Shown: positions 38,023 to 46,748 of the stretch, in pieces | How the letters are laid out: each line of letters opens with the position of its first letter | Numbering within the stretch: the first letter of the stretch is position 1 | NCBI RefSeq assembly: GCF_000499205.1 | Contig: NZ_AWUK01000004.1 | Location: 248,001 to 312,000 of the forward strand | DNA from: Paenibacillus sp. MAEPY2 | GTDB lineage: Bacteria > Bacillota > Bacilli > Paenibacillales > Paenibacillaceae | Direction: 5' to 3' | DNA length: 64,000 nucleotides | Notes under the pieces: generated by a model | The model's input: the letters and a program-made list of their open reading frames with translations, nothing else | The model's database searches: none | What the model was told of the DNA's origin: nothing | Translations under genes and position numbers: made by a program

Positions 38023-38531
38023 TATAAGGAGAATGTTTTTGTTGAGCAATCTGCTTGATATTTTCGCTGTACGCCAGGCAGCAGAGTGACGATCTGGATA
38101 CCTACTCCCCAAGCAAAATAGACTAGATGGATGATAGATACATGCTGTATCCAGTATACCTGAGCCATAATCCAGATGATTAGAGCAAATCCCGTATATA
38201 ACGAGTACGTCCATGCCCAGTATTGATTCGAGTAAAGATTCAGTTTCTCACCTATTTTCCAGTGAGTGTAGCGAATGAGTGAAACGGCAATGATCAGTGG
38301 CACAACGCCAAGAACCAACATTAGTATAATTCCCGGGATCAAAAAACTGCCAAACGGAGAATGCTCTAACAATGAATCCGGCATATTGACAAGACTTCCC
38401 GATGGATCGATAATGAGTGCTCCCCCTCCAATGATCGCACCAATGCCCAGTAACCCCTGCATAATAATGAGCACCCACGACCTTCCAGGTCCACATTCAT
38501 GCTTCCTTTCACCTTCATCACCCTTCCTCAT
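38022..38531 (-). CDS. Uncharacterised four-span membrane protein
   Basis: 169 residues with about four hydrophobic segments (VLIIMQGLLGIGAIIGGGAL, FLIPGIILMLVLGVVPLIIA, AWTYSLYTGFALIIWIMAQ, IIHLVYFAWGVGIQIVTLL) and short polar loops. It would lie in the cytoplasmic membrane. I do not recognise a family or catalytic motif. GGAGGGTGAGGG precedes ATG 38531. It is a single gene convergent with the transporter operon; its 3' end shares the terminator hairpin. Confidence 0.75.
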   Translation of the reverse strand: MRKGDEGERKHECGPGRSWVLIIMQGLLGIGAIIGGGALIIDPSGSLVNMPDSLLEHSPFGSFLIPGIILMLVLGVVPLIIAVSLIRYTHWKIGEKLNLYSNQYWAWTYSLYTGFALIIWIMAQVYWIQHVSIIHLVYFAWGVGIQIVTLLPGVQRKYQADCSTKTFSL

Positions 38532-38657
38532 CCCTCACCCTCCAGACATGTTATACAAATTTTACTGAAAATTCTATTCCATTTTCACATATGGAGAAGG
38601 CTAAATCCTGTGCTCTATCTCACTAGAATCGCCCCAAAAATTCGATTATGGTAAAAC

Positions 38658-38686
38658 TTGATAAAAGAACGTACGTTCGGTATAAT
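38658..38686 (+). promoter_or_regulatory. Sigma-A promoter with an embedded LexA (SOS) box
   Basis: TTGATA (38658-38663) and TATAAT (38681-38686) are spaced by 17 bases. Between them lies GAACGTACGTTC (38667-38678), a perfect palindrome fitting the Bacillus SOS box GAAC-N4-GTTC. A repressor there would block polymerase directly. Confidence 0.78.
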
Positions 38687-38716
38687 GAAGATATACTTAA
38701 TGAGCGAGAGGCAGAT

Positions 38717-38917
38717 ATGGACGACAAATTTATTAAGGAATTGCGCGAGATTGGTCGGGATGACAGACGAAGATCCGAATTTATGATCCAAGGCATGAAA
38801 GAAACACTGCAGGGAAGAAAAGAAGAAGGTATTTTCAAGCGCTGGATACGGCGTAAGAAGACAGAGAAGAAAATTTCACAACGATTCACTCAGGATCCCT
38901 CTTCGGATCAAAAGTAA
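38717..38917 (+). CDS. Small basic SOS-controlled protein of unknown function
   Basis: 66 residues, strongly charged: MDDKFIKELREIGRDDRRRS near the start, then GRKEEGIFKRWIRRKKTEKK. It is helical, without membrane segment or signal peptide, and I do not recognise a family. The frame is open from 38648, but that start lies in the promoter; ATG 38717 follows GAGAGG by 6 bases and lies 31 bases after the -10 box. The SOS box in the promoter implies induction by DNA damage through LexA. A terminator follows immediately, so it is monocistronic. Confidence 0.75.
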   Translation: MDDKFIKELREIGRDDRRRSEFMIQGMKETLQGRKEEGIFKRWIRRKKTEKKISQRFTQDPSSDQK

Positions 38918-38925
38918 CCACATAA

Positions 38926-38952
38926 AAAGGAGGCGGAATACGCCTCCTTTAT
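38926..38952 (+). terminator. Terminator of the small SOS gene
   Basis: AAAGGAGGCG pairs with CGCCTCCTTT (38941-38950) across a GAATA loop, followed by a T-rich end. Confidence 0.85.
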
Positions 38953-39051
38953 TATTTATCTGAGCGTTCTGTTTGTTAAAATCTCATATGTGAGTCATTC
39001 GGAAGGAACTGCATCTGAGTCAATTGCGATATGTCTATGTACAACCTTATT

Positions 39052-39789
39052 TTACGGCAGTATGGCAAACGAGCGCACTGGAAAGCCAGACGCCTTTTCC
39101 GCCTTGGGTACGATATTGAAGATCACCGCACCTTTGGCCGGCACCTGATCTAGATTCGTTAACAGCTCTACCTGATATGTATCCTGGGCAAGTACATAAT
39201 ATTCCGCCAGAAGCGACCCGTTCTTTTGATAATCCACGGCTGAATCGGTATCGAAGGTTTCATGACCAATCGCCTGTATTTTTCTTTCCTCGAATAAAAA
39301 CATTAGCGCACTGACTGACCATCCGGGTGCATGACTATTTCCCTCAGCGTCCTTGTTGTCGAATGCTTCATGACTGGGCCAGCGTTTGCTCCAATCGGTA
39401 CGCAGTGCTACAAAGCTGCCAGCTTCAATAACACCATGCTCTTTTTCAAACTCAAGAATATGCTCGACATCCAGCGTGAAATCCGGATTGCGCTCTACAA
39501 CTACAGATTGATCAATGACTACCAGCGGTAGCACAAGCTCCTTCAACCCCAATTCATCCAGATAACGGGTATCACGCACAAAGTGAATCGGTGCATCCAG
39601 ATGCGTACCATATTGACCGGGAAACCTGAAACTCTGAGCAAAGAAACCTTGATCGTGATTAAACAACGTATCGAATTGTGCCGCAGCAAAAGCTGAGAAA
39701 TGTGGAGATTCCGGTCCAAACGTATGGGTCAGATCCACCCACTTCTTTTCTTTTAATAATTGAATCGCTTGAATGAGTTCATTGGACAT
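39052..39789 (-). CDS. Cyclase-family metal hydrolase (kynurenine-formamidase-like)
   Basis: 245 residues of the cyclase superfamily. The metal-site motif is visible as QYGTHLDAPIHF near residues 60-71, with WVDLTHTFGPESPHF at the start and a later IGHETFDTDSAVDY. Relatives hydrolyse N-formylkynurenine or cyclic amides; the substrate here is not determinable. No signal peptide. GAGGTGATTC lies ahead of ATG 39789, so the longer frame from 39807 is not used. No metabolic partner gene is adjacent. Confidence 0.82.
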   Translation of the reverse strand: MSNELIQAIQLLKEKKWVDLTHTFGPESPHFSAFAAAQFDTLFNHDQGFFAQSFRFPGQYGTHLDAPIHFVRDTRYLDELGLKELVLPLVVIDQSVVVERNPDFTLDVEHILEFEKEHGVIEAGSFVALRTDWSKRWPSHEAFDNKDAEGNSHAPGWSVSALMFLFEERKIQAIGHETFDTDSAVDYQKNGSLLAEYYVLAQDTYQVELLTNLDQVPAKGAVIFNIVPKAEKASGFPVRSFAILP

Positions 39790-39871
39790 CCGAATCACCT
39801 CATACATAGAATGGAATAAATTCCTCCTATTATATCTTATTCCACCCCATGCGAGAATATCGAAATGCCAA

Positions 39872-40501
39872 CTATTTGATAGAATTCATTAACTCGAAAA
39901 AGTATTTTGGATCATGAGTCTGATATAGCTTGAACCATGAATCTAAAGTCTCCGGTGTAAATACATCCAGTACCTGCAATACATGCATCGCAAATTCCAA
40001 CGGTGCTATGCCTGATGCAGTAACCAAATTGTCATCCGTTACGGCCGGTACCCTCTCATAGTATTTTTCTCCCATGTAATGAGGACAAATCATTTTCATA
40101 TATTCCAGATCGTTGCTTGTATGACTTCTGGAGTCTAACAATCCCATCCTTGCAAGTCCAAAGGTTGCCCCACAAATTGCCGCAACAATATGACCCTGTT
40201 CTAATGATGTCGCAGCTTTCTTCAATATCGGTTCGTGAATGATTTCCATCCAAGTATCTCCACCCGGAAGAACCAACACATCCGTGCTTTCCAACATACA
40301 CTCATCAACTGAAATGCGAGGCAGTATGTCCATCCCTCCCATGGTAGTCACTTGACTTTTATCAACTCCCACGGTAACCACTTCTATCGGCGGCAGCCCT
40401 TTTCTAAAATACCTTCCCGAGTTTAGTTCAGCAATTAAATAACCTACCTCCCAGTCTGACATCGTATTAAATACATAAAGATACACTTTTTTGGTATGCA
40501 T
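39872..40501 (-). CDS. DJ-1/PfpI-family protein (glutamine-amidotransferase-like)
   Basis: 209 residues with the DJ-1/PfpI fold: VYLYVFNTMSDWEVGYLIAE at the N-terminus, TDVLVLPGGDTW, and the nucleophile elbow AAICGATFGLA with its Cys near residue 110. Members act as chaperones, glyoxalases or proteases; the exact activity is unknown. GGGGAG precedes ATG 40501. Single gene downstream of a terminator. Confidence 0.85.
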   Translation of the reverse strand: MHTKKVYLYVFNTMSDWEVGYLIAELNSGRYFRKGLPPIEVVTVGVDKSQVTTMGGMDILPRISVDECMLESTDVLVLPGGDTWMEIIHEPILKKAATSLEQGHIVAAICGATFGLARMGLLDSRSHTSNDLEYMKMICPHYMGEKYYERVPAVTDDNLVTASGIAPLEFAMHVLQVLDVFTPETLDSWFKLYQTHDPKYFFELMNSIK

Positions 40502-40537
40502 AATGCACTCCCCTTCTATTTGATACCCCTATTATAA

Positions 40538-40575
40538 AAAAACTTTACTGACACCTTCCGTCAGTAAAGTTTTTA
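40538..40575 (-). terminator. Terminator after the nucleotidyltransferase-like gene
   Basis: ACTTTACTGAC pairs with GTCAGTAAAGT (40560-40570) across a 7-base loop; on the minus strand a seven-T run follows. Confidence 0.88.
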
Positions 40576-40653
40576 AATTTGATAATAATTAAACACAGAC
40601 TTGCCTTCTTATTATCTATTTTGGAATTCATTCCGCCTCATTATTCCCTGTCC

Positions 40654-41769
40654 TCAAACTCTGTTTATGTAAAATAATTCGAACTCAGCAACAGAGTCGA
40701 ACTGGTTGATAGATACACCTTCTCTTTTGAGCTGATTCTCCAACTGATCTATAAGCTGCAGGACGGCTAATCGCAACGGTTCAAAATCGTTTGGATTCAA
40801 CAGTGCAACCAGATCTGGATACCCATAATTAACGTAAAATTCGCGATGCTCACCCATGTCAATAATACCAGGCCAGCGTCCCTTTTCTGCCGCGTACAAT
40901 ATTCGGGATAATCCGTCTTGCACCCCAATAGCAACGAAGAAAGCTGTTTCGTAATGGCCTTTTTCACAAGCGGTTAACAGTTTATTCATCATACCTTTTT
41001 CCTCTTCGTAGTACCCCCGCAGTTGCTCTTTATAAGAGCGAAGATCTTCTTGGCTGTTTTGTCGCTCCGATATGAGACAAAGTGTATCCGCTGTCAGCTT
41101 CTCGCACGCTGATATTATTTCATCTGGAGAAAGGCTGAACATAATGGTATCAAGGTATGGGTCCAGTTGATCCGGTTTAATGGGGAGATTTCTAACTTGC
41201 TCACGATAGTGACCCCAACTGCGCTTATAGTAAATTTGGTTCAAAAAGCCAAGCGACATGAAAATGTTTCCCGTAATCTCTTGAGCCTGGGTTCGACAAT
41301 AGGAAAGATCCTTGGCATTTTTGGAAAGACGCATTTTAGCTATGCTGATCAAACATTCCTTTAATACGGATTCAGCTTTGCTGATCATATCCGATGTTCT
41401 GGATTTACTTCCCATGTTCGATATTGTTTCGCGAAGTTCCATGAATCTGACCAGATCATCATCTGATCGGACATATAACAATTCACAGTCTGCTATAATC
41501 GTCGTATTCCATTCTTCAGATGTTGCCATTCTTTCAGCACGATCCCATCCGATGGGCCAGAAATCAAAACTGATACCGTCGATCATAAACTGGCACTCCA
41601 CTTCTCTACCCCTGGCCGTTGCTGGAATAAAGAAGAAATCCAAATCCGAACGTTCAGTTGCTCGCCCCTGCAAATATGATCCGTAATAGCCGACAATTGC
41701 AACATCTTGAGGGTAATGAGTCTTAATATGTTTAACAATAATGTCTGATACAGCAAAAACATCAACCAT
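40654..41769 (-). CDS. Nucleotidyltransferase-domain protein
   Basis: 371 residues. The N-terminus has the nucleotidyltransferase signature GYYGSYLQGRATERSDLDFF (Gly-Ser motif plus Asp-x-Asp metal ligands, residues ~27-46), and a third acidic residue may be in IDGISFDFWPI. The remainder is helical (KPDQLDPYLDTIMFSLSPDE, ACEKGHYETAFFVAIGVQDG) and resembles the substrate-binding part of aminoglycoside-nucleotidyltransferase-like proteins. The acceptor is unknown; resistance is possible but not shown. AAGGAGG precedes ATG 41769. Confidence 0.75.
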   Translation of the reverse strand: MVDVFAVSDIIVKHIKTHYPQDVAIVGYYGSYLQGRATERSDLDFFFIPATARGREVECQFMIDGISFDFWPIGWDRAERMATSEEWNTTIIADCELLYVRSDDDLVRFMELRETISNMGSKSRTSDMISKAESVLKECLISIAKMRLSKNAKDLSYCRTQAQEITGNIFMSLGFLNQIYYKRSWGHYREQVRNLPIKPDQLDPYLDTIMFSLSPDEIISACEKLTADTLCLISERQNSQEDLRSYKEQLRGYYEEEKGMMNKLLTACEKGHYETAFFVAIGVQDGLSRILYAAEKGRWPGIIDMGEHREFYVNYGYPDLVALLNPNDFEPLRLAVLQLIDQLENQLKREGVSINQFDSVAEFELFYINRV

Positions 41770-41974
41770 CAGATAACCTCCTTATTGTATTTCAATATCA
41801 GATTGTCTACCTGTAAACCTTTTTTAAAGTAACGGTTAGCTTAAACCGATCCAGGAAAATTTCGGGATATTTATCTTATTCAAGACCCAGTTCCAAGACA
41901 CCTAATAGAAGGTCATGTTCTGAGATTCAGCCTACATCCGCCTCAGATTTAATTTATCGTTTCCCGTTATTTGA

Positions 41975-41999
41975 AAAAAGGCTACCACTAGGGTAGCCT
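41975..41999 (-). terminator. Terminator after the GNAT gene
   Basis: GGCTACC-ACTAG-GGTAGCC (41980-41998) followed on the minus strand by six T residues. The rest of the 234-base gap 41770-42003 shows no gene or clear signal. Confidence 0.85.
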
Positions 42000-42003
42000 A
42001 CTC

Positions 42004-42555
42004 TCATATCTTCATTTTCGAGTATTCACTTTTAGTCAAACCATAGAGATATTCATCGTAATGCTGTCCATTAGTGAATACCATATTTCTGAGTTTCCCT
42101 TCTTGGACAAATCCAAGACGCTCATGAAGTTCTAGTGAACCTTCATTAAAAGCATAAACATGTGCGGTAACTTTCTGATAGCGTAACTCCTCAAAGTAAT
42201 ATCGCAACAATATTTTTACAGCTTCTGAAGCATAACCATTGCGCCAGAATTCTCTGAAGATAGCAACACCGTACGTAAAAGTTCCATTTCGGGTATCACA
42301 GTTATTCGAACTTATACTTCCCACTAATACTCCATCTAAAGTCTCGACTGCGAGCATAATTTTATCCCCATCAGGACCATGGGATGCCTGGTGTTCAGCC
42401 CAAGCCTTTGTACCCTCTTCCGATCTCGGGAAATTTATTACATCGCAAAGTCTAGCACAGTCAGAATCAGAATCATTATTGTGGAACTTATCCCAATCAG
42501 TTGGGAGAATTGCACGTAATCTAACTTTATGACCTGTCCAAATATTATTTTTCAT
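42004..42555 (-). CDS. GNAT acetyltransferase, RimJ/RimL-like
   Basis: 183 residues. Motifs: VRLRAILPTDWDKFHNND at the start, FTYGVAIFREFWRNGYASEA (acetyl-CoA binding loop) and YAFNEGSLELHERLGFVQEG, the usual N..S..L.ekLGF signature. It likely acetylates a protein N-terminus or small amine. AGGAGGATC precedes ATG 42555. Single gene with its own terminator. Confidence 0.88.
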   Translation of the reverse strand: MKNNIWTGHKVRLRAILPTDWDKFHNNDSDSDCARLCDVINFPRSEEGTKAWAEHQASHGPDGDKIMLAVETLDGVLVGSISSNNCDTRNGTFTYGVAIFREFWRNGYASEAVKILLRYYFEELRYQKVTAHVYAFNEGSLELHERLGFVQEGKLRNMVFTNGQHYDEYLYGLTKSEYSKMKI

Positions 42556-42724
42556 TATAGATCCTCCTAAGGTTTATTTACTCCTACCTCACGGAGATCT
42601 GGCCTTGGGATCTAAGTCTTCAAAGACTACATCGTTCTCATTCCTTTTTCAATACTTACATCAAGTATATACCGTAATATTCCATTCTTTCAAATTATAT
42701 TATTCGTGTGCTCTCTTTCCGCAT

Positions 42725-42797
42725 AAAAAATACACCTCCTAAAATCTCACCGGTTCCCCATATGGGTATGTCCAATGTCAATTTTAGGAGGTGTACG
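42725..42797 (-). terminator. Long perfect hairpin terminator
   Basis: TACACCTCCTAAAAT (42731-42745) pairs perfectly with ATTTTAGGAGGTGTA (42781-42795) around a 35-base loop that itself contains CCCATATGGG. On the minus strand six T residues follow. It lies 44 bases past the oxidoreductase stop. Confidence 0.75.
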
Positions 42798-42840
42798 TCA
42801 GAACAAAAATCTAACTTAAACATTCAACGTTAATCCTCAT

Positions 42841-43767
42841 CTATTCTACTCGAATGACCAGTTTCCCGCGTGTATGATGGGTTTCGCTTTTTTCGTGCGC
42901 ATCACGCAGTCCTTGTTCACTTAAGGGGTATGTCTCATCAATGATGGGTCTCAGCTTGCCCTCAGCAGCGAGCTCAGCCAACTGATCAAGTTGGTCCCCT
43001 TTGGGTTCCATCATGAACACGTTGGCCGTTACATCTGCTTTCTTAGCCAGCGTTTCATCCGGTTGTTCCACAAGCGATACCAGATGTCCACCCGGCTTTA
43101 ATACCTTGAAGCTGTCACGCTGAATATCGCCACCCATCGTGTCCAGCACGACATCATACCCGGAGAGAATCTCCGAGAAGTCTTCTTTTTTATAATTGAT
43201 AAAATGATCCACACCCAGCGAACGGAGCAATTTCTCATTCGATTCACTTGCGGTGGAAGCCACTTCAGCGCCAAGATGTTTGGCAATCTGAATGGCAAAG
43301 GTTCCTACACCACCTGCTCCCGCGTGAATGAGAACCTTCTGTCCTTTGGCAAGCCGTCCATGGTCAACAAGTGCCTGCCAGGCCGTCATGGCTGCTAATG
43401 GTATGGCAGCTGCTTCCTCGAAGCTCAGATTTTCCGGAATACGGGCAATAATGTCTGCATCCACAGCCACATATTCTGCATAGGTCCCGAAATGGCGAGG
43501 ACGGGCAAATACGCGATCTCCCGCTCTGAACCTGGCCACATTCGAACCCGCTTCTTCTACCGTACCGGCGACATCCCCGCCCAATATGAGTGGGAAAGAA
43601 TCCGCCGCCTCTTTCATATGGCCTTGTCTGATTTTGAAATCTACCGGGTTCACAGAAGTAGCACGAATGCGGATCAGCACCTGATTCACTCCACCTGTCG
43701 GCTTGGTCATTTCCTTTTCCTTCAATTGTTCTGCTCCACCGAACTCTTCAATCACAATGGCTTTCAT
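42841..43767 (-). CDS. NADPH-dependent quinone-oxidoreductase-type enzyme (MDR superfamily)
   Basis: 308 residues of the zinc-independent medium-chain dehydrogenase superfamily: KAIVIEEFGGAEQLKEKEM at the N-terminus, LGGDVAGTVEEAGSNVARFR, the cofactor loop VLIHAGAGGVGTFAIQIAKH and LDTMGGDIQRDSFKVLKPGG. Zinc-site cysteines are absent, as in quinone/enone reductases. It reduces an unknown carbonyl or quinone with NADPH. ATG 43767 gives the family N-terminus; the frame extends to 43788. Confidence 0.88.
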   Translation of the reverse strand: MKAIVIEEFGGAEQLKEKEMTKPTGGVNQVLIRIRATSVNPVDFKIRQGHMKEAADSFPLILGGDVAGTVEEAGSNVARFRAGDRVFARPRHFGTYAEYVAVDADIIARIPENLSFEEAAAIPLAAMTAWQALVDHGRLAKGQKVLIHAGAGGVGTFAIQIAKHLGAEVASTASESNEKLLRSLGVDHFINYKKEDFSEILSGYDVVLDTMGGDIQRDSFKVLKPGGHLVSLVEQPDETLAKKADVTANVFMMEPKGDQLDQLAELAAEGKLRPIIDETYPLSEQGLRDAHEKSETHHTRGKLVIRVE

Positions 43768-43948
43768 TAGAGATACCAGCCTTTCCATAGGATTATCGTT
43801 ATGCTCTCCTTCTTCATTACCCTTCCCGAACGTGCACTTGACCTATATTCACGAATTCGCAGCAGGTTTGGGGTCACAATCCTGATCAGGAACCATGATA
43901 TAATGTAGAACTGTTGAACCTAAATAACCGAACAAGCGAGGTAGCATT

Positions 43949-44833
43949 GTGGACATTGAAGTAAGTACGTTACATGCATTTTCCGATAAGCCTCTAGGCG
44001 GAAACCCTGCAGGAGTTGTTTTACAAGCAGGACACTTATCCGAATCCCAGATGCAGGAGATTGCCAGACAAGTTGGATTTTCAGAGACGGCATTTGTTAT
44101 GCCATCGGATCAGGCAGATTTCAAAGTACGTTACTTCACCCCTAATGATGAAGTTGATCTATGCGGGCATGCAACGATTGCTTTGTTTTATTTAATGAAA
44201 GCACAGCATATCGTTGAGGTAGGTATGTACACACTGGAGACACTCGCCGGAATACTTGAAGTGGTTGTCCAGAATAATGGTGAAGTCTATCTGTCTCAGG
44301 CGCTACCAGAGTTTGGAGAGATTGTTGACCGACAAAAAATTGCGGATTCTCTGGGTATTCCTACAGAGGATTTGCACGCCGAATTACCTGTGCAGATCGT
44401 GTCTACCGGATTACGTGATATCTTGATTGCGGTTAAACATGTTGATGTTCTGCCAAAAATCATTCCTGACTTTCAGCTTATCGCTGAAATTAGCAAAGCT
44501 AACCATGTCGTAGGTTATCACGTGTTTGCACTCGAACCAGATGCAGAGGTCGCTCTGGCAGAATGCCGGAATTTTGCTCCCCTTTACGATATTCCGGAAG
44601 AGAGCGCAACAGGTACATCTAACGGTGCTTTACTCTGTTATTTACATAAATACAACCAACTTTCAGATCCCAATGATACAATCTATACGATTAGACAAGG
44701 ATACACCATGAACCGTCCCTCGGAGATCCGAGCCAGATTAACGCTGGGCATTTCCAAGGAAATTACAGAAATTCAAGTGGGCGGAGTCGCGGTTCATATC
44801 AAGAACATTCGAATCCATGTTCCCCTAACCTGA
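43949..44833 (+). CDS. PhzF-family epimerase/isomerase
   Basis: 294 residues of the PhzF fold, a pseudo-dimeric diaminopimelate-epimerase-like fold. Landmarks: STLHAFSDKPLGGNPAGVVL, QVGFSETAFV with the catalytic Glu near residue 47, LCGHATIALFYLM, and in the second half PEESATGTSNGALLCYL. The substrate is unknown. GCGAGGTAGC lies ahead of GTG 43949. Single gene with a terminator downstream; TATAAT near 43900 is a likely -10 box. Confidence 0.9.
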   Translation: MDIEVSTLHAFSDKPLGGNPAGVVLQAGHLSESQMQEIARQVGFSETAFVMPSDQADFKVRYFTPNDEVDLCGHATIALFYLMKAQHIVEVGMYTLETLAGILEVVVQNNGEVYLSQALPEFGEIVDRQKIADSLGIPTEDLHAELPVQIVSTGLRDILIAVKHVDVLPKIIPDFQLIAEISKANHVVGYHVFALEPDAEVALAECRNFAPLYDIPEESATGTSNGALLCYLHKYNQLSDPNDTIYTIRQGYTMNRPSEIRARLTLGISKEITEIQVGGVAVHIKNIRIHVPLT

Positions 44834-44866
44834 ATTCTTCCAAAAGAAGGCTTGATATATAACCAA

Positions 44867-44893
44867 AAAAAGCCGTGCATTGCACGGCTTTTC
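44867..44893 (+). terminator. Terminator after the PhzF gene
   Basis: AAAAGCCGTGCA (44868-44879) pairs with TGCACGGCTTTT (44881-44892). A-run before and T-run after make it bidirectional with the convergent antiporter operon. Confidence 0.9.
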
Positions 44894-45032
44894 ATTAAGC
44901 ATACTTTTGAGCATATTTCTTTATATAACAATCTTCAATGATTATAGTCCAGTTTCTCCAGGTTGAGCCCTGTGCATCCCTTTGCTCACTTCGAGCTTCA
45001 ACTTCATAAGTGCAGCAACAGATTACAAGGTG

Positions 45033-46238
45033 TCATCCCGTCTCCTTTCGTTTCATTCTTTTCCTCAAGCGAGCATATTGAGCGTAAATCCAGGGCGATT
45101 CTTTAGTCAGAATCGGGCCAAGCACTGCCAGAATCAACACATATAACACGGCAAAAGACTGAATGGATGCCATCAGACCTCCGGCCTTGCCGATGTTCGC
45201 CATAATGATGGAGAACTCTCCCCGGGACACCAGCGTGAAACCCACATTAAGAGAAGCCTTGGGAGTCATCCCTGCCAGTCTTCCAGCGATCATTCCTGCT
45301 CCGTAGTTGCTGGCAATCGTCAGAACCACCGCAATGATCGTCATTCCGACGGCACCGCCGAGGGATGATGGTTCAATGGTCAGGCCAAAGCTGAAAAAGA
45401 AGATGGCACCAAAGAAATCTTTAAACGGCATGATCTGATGCTCAATTCGGCTGGCATGTCTCGATTCCCCAAGAACCAGCCCCATCATCAAAGCCCCAAT
45501 CGCCTCGGCCACATGTAAGGTTTCCGAGAAACCCGCCACCAGAAAGAGCAGTGTCATAACCGTGAGCAGAAATAACTCCGATGATTTGATGTTGAGTGCT
45601 TTATCGATATACTTGATGCATTTCCTGCCTATAATCAGAAATAGTACAATGAACAGCAGCGCAGACAGGGATACAAGAAAGACGCTGAGGAATGAGGTAG
45701 CCCCACTCAGTACAAGCCCCGTCAGGATCGAGATATGAATGGCGATGAACAGATCATCAAACATGATCATGCCCATAATAATCTCCGTCTCGGGGTTCGC
45801 CGTGCGCTTCAAATCGACGAGTACTTTAGCCACAATAGCTGTGGAAGAACTCGTCATAATGCCACAGACAACCAACGTTTCCTTGAGTGGCAGCTCCATA
45901 AACCAGCCCAGCAGCAGACCGGAAGCAAAATTTAGTCCAACGTAGAACATGCCTCCGGTCAGAATGGCTTTGCCCGATTTCAGCAGACGGGAAACCGAGA
46001 ATTCAAGCCCCAGATAAAAAAGTAAAAACAGAATGCCCAGCCTGCCCATAAATTCAATAAATGACGAGCTTTCGATAAAACGCAGATCCACAATGCCAAT
46101 CTGTGGTGCATGCGGTCCAACAGCCATGCCAATCAGGATATAGAAAGGTATGACTGAAAATCGTAATCGTGCAGATATTAGCCCCGTAAGTGTAATCAGC
46201 GCAACGGCAATTCCCACTTCGAATATGAGCATATCCAT
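45033..46238 (-). CDS. khtU: Potassium/proton antiporter, KhtU-like (CPA2 family)
   Basis: 401 residues with about 12 membrane segments of the Kef/CPA2 antiporter family (LIFEVGIAVALITLTGLIS, GLEFSVSRLLKSGKAILTG, GIMTSSSTAIVAKVLVDLK, AIGALMMGLVLGESRHASRI, NVGFTLVSRGEFSIIMANIG). It exports potassium in exchange for protons. The ATG lies 3 bases after the stop of the KhtT-like regulatory subunit, matching the khtTU pair of B. subtilis. It ends in a basic cytoplasmic tail and lacks its own TrkA domains. Confidence 0.88.
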   Translation of the reverse strand: MDMLIFEVGIAVALITLTGLISARLRFSVIPFYILIGMAVGPHAPQIGIVDLRFIESSSFIEFMGRLGILFLLFYLGLEFSVSRLLKSGKAILTGGMFYVGLNFASGLLLGWFMELPLKETLVVCGIMTSSSTAIVAKVLVDLKRTANPETEIIMGMIMFDDLFIAIHISILTGLVLSGATSFLSVFLVSLSALLFIVLFLIIGRKCIKYIDKALNIKSSELFLLTVMTLLFLVAGFSETLHVAEAIGALMMGLVLGESRHASRIEHQIMPFKDFFGAIFFFSFGLTIEPSSLGGAVGMTIIAVVLTIASNYGAGMIAGRLAGMTPKASLNVGFTLVSRGEFSIIMANIGKAGGLMASIQSFAVLYVLILAVLGPILTKESPWIYAQYARLRKRMKRKETG

Positions 46239-46241
46239 AGG

Positions 46242-46748
46242 CTAGAGCCGTCCATTGGATAACAACCGTTTTAACAGTTTGATCTGATCCCGTTCCCCAG
46301 CGACAACAACCGTAGCCCCCGCAGTAAAGGTATAGTCCGGACCCGGATTAAACTGCTTCGTCCTGTTCTTCTCGACCACAGCCAGAATAACCGCACCTGT
46401 TGCCTGGCGAATATTCAGTTCTCCGATCGTTCTTCCTATGCTCTCTGAATGCGGTTCAATACGGAGCCATTCAATTAACAGCCCCTCCAGCATCACTTCA
46501 CGCTCATCCTGAAACGTTGGTTTGTACGTCATGCCGCCAACAATAGCCGCTACCGCACGTGCCTCATCATCATCCAGTGTGACCAGTGACACCATGTCTC
46601 CCAGTTCTTCAGGCGAATCACCTGACTCCATGTGAAACAGGTCACGTCGCTCATCATTATGGATGACGATGACCAAATGCTCACCGCTGCGTGTGTGCAG
46701 CCAGTATTTGCGTCCAATTCCCGGCAAATCCGTCTCTTTAAAGTGCAT
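46242..46748 (-). CDS. khtT: KhtT-like regulatory subunit with TrkA-C domain
   Basis: 168 residues. The N-terminal half (MHFKETDLPGIGRKYWLHTR) matches KhtT, and the C-terminal half (~85-168) is a TrkA-C/RCK-C domain (SIGRTIGELNIRQATGAVIL, FTAGATVVVAGERDQIKLLK). In B. subtilis KhtT binds cyclic-di-AMP and gates KhtU; the same is likely here. ATG 46748 follows GGGGGTG; an in-frame GTG at 46757 overlaps that site. It overlaps the Gre-like gene upstream by 11 bases. Confidence 0.88.
   Translation of the reverse strand: MHFKETDLPGIGRKYWLHTRSGEHLVIVIHNDERRDLFHMESGDSPEELGDMVSLVTLDDDEARAVAAIVGGMTYKPTFQDEREVMLEGLLIEWLRIEPHSESIGRTIGELNIRQATGAVILAVVEKNRTKQFNPGPDYTFTAGATVVVAGERDQIKLLKRLLSNGRL

Noticed and set aside
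42731-42795. The 15-base perfect repeat as a mobile-element end or attachment site
   Set aside because: It is followed by a T-run downstream of a gene end, has no flanking direct repeat or transposase, and fits a terminator.
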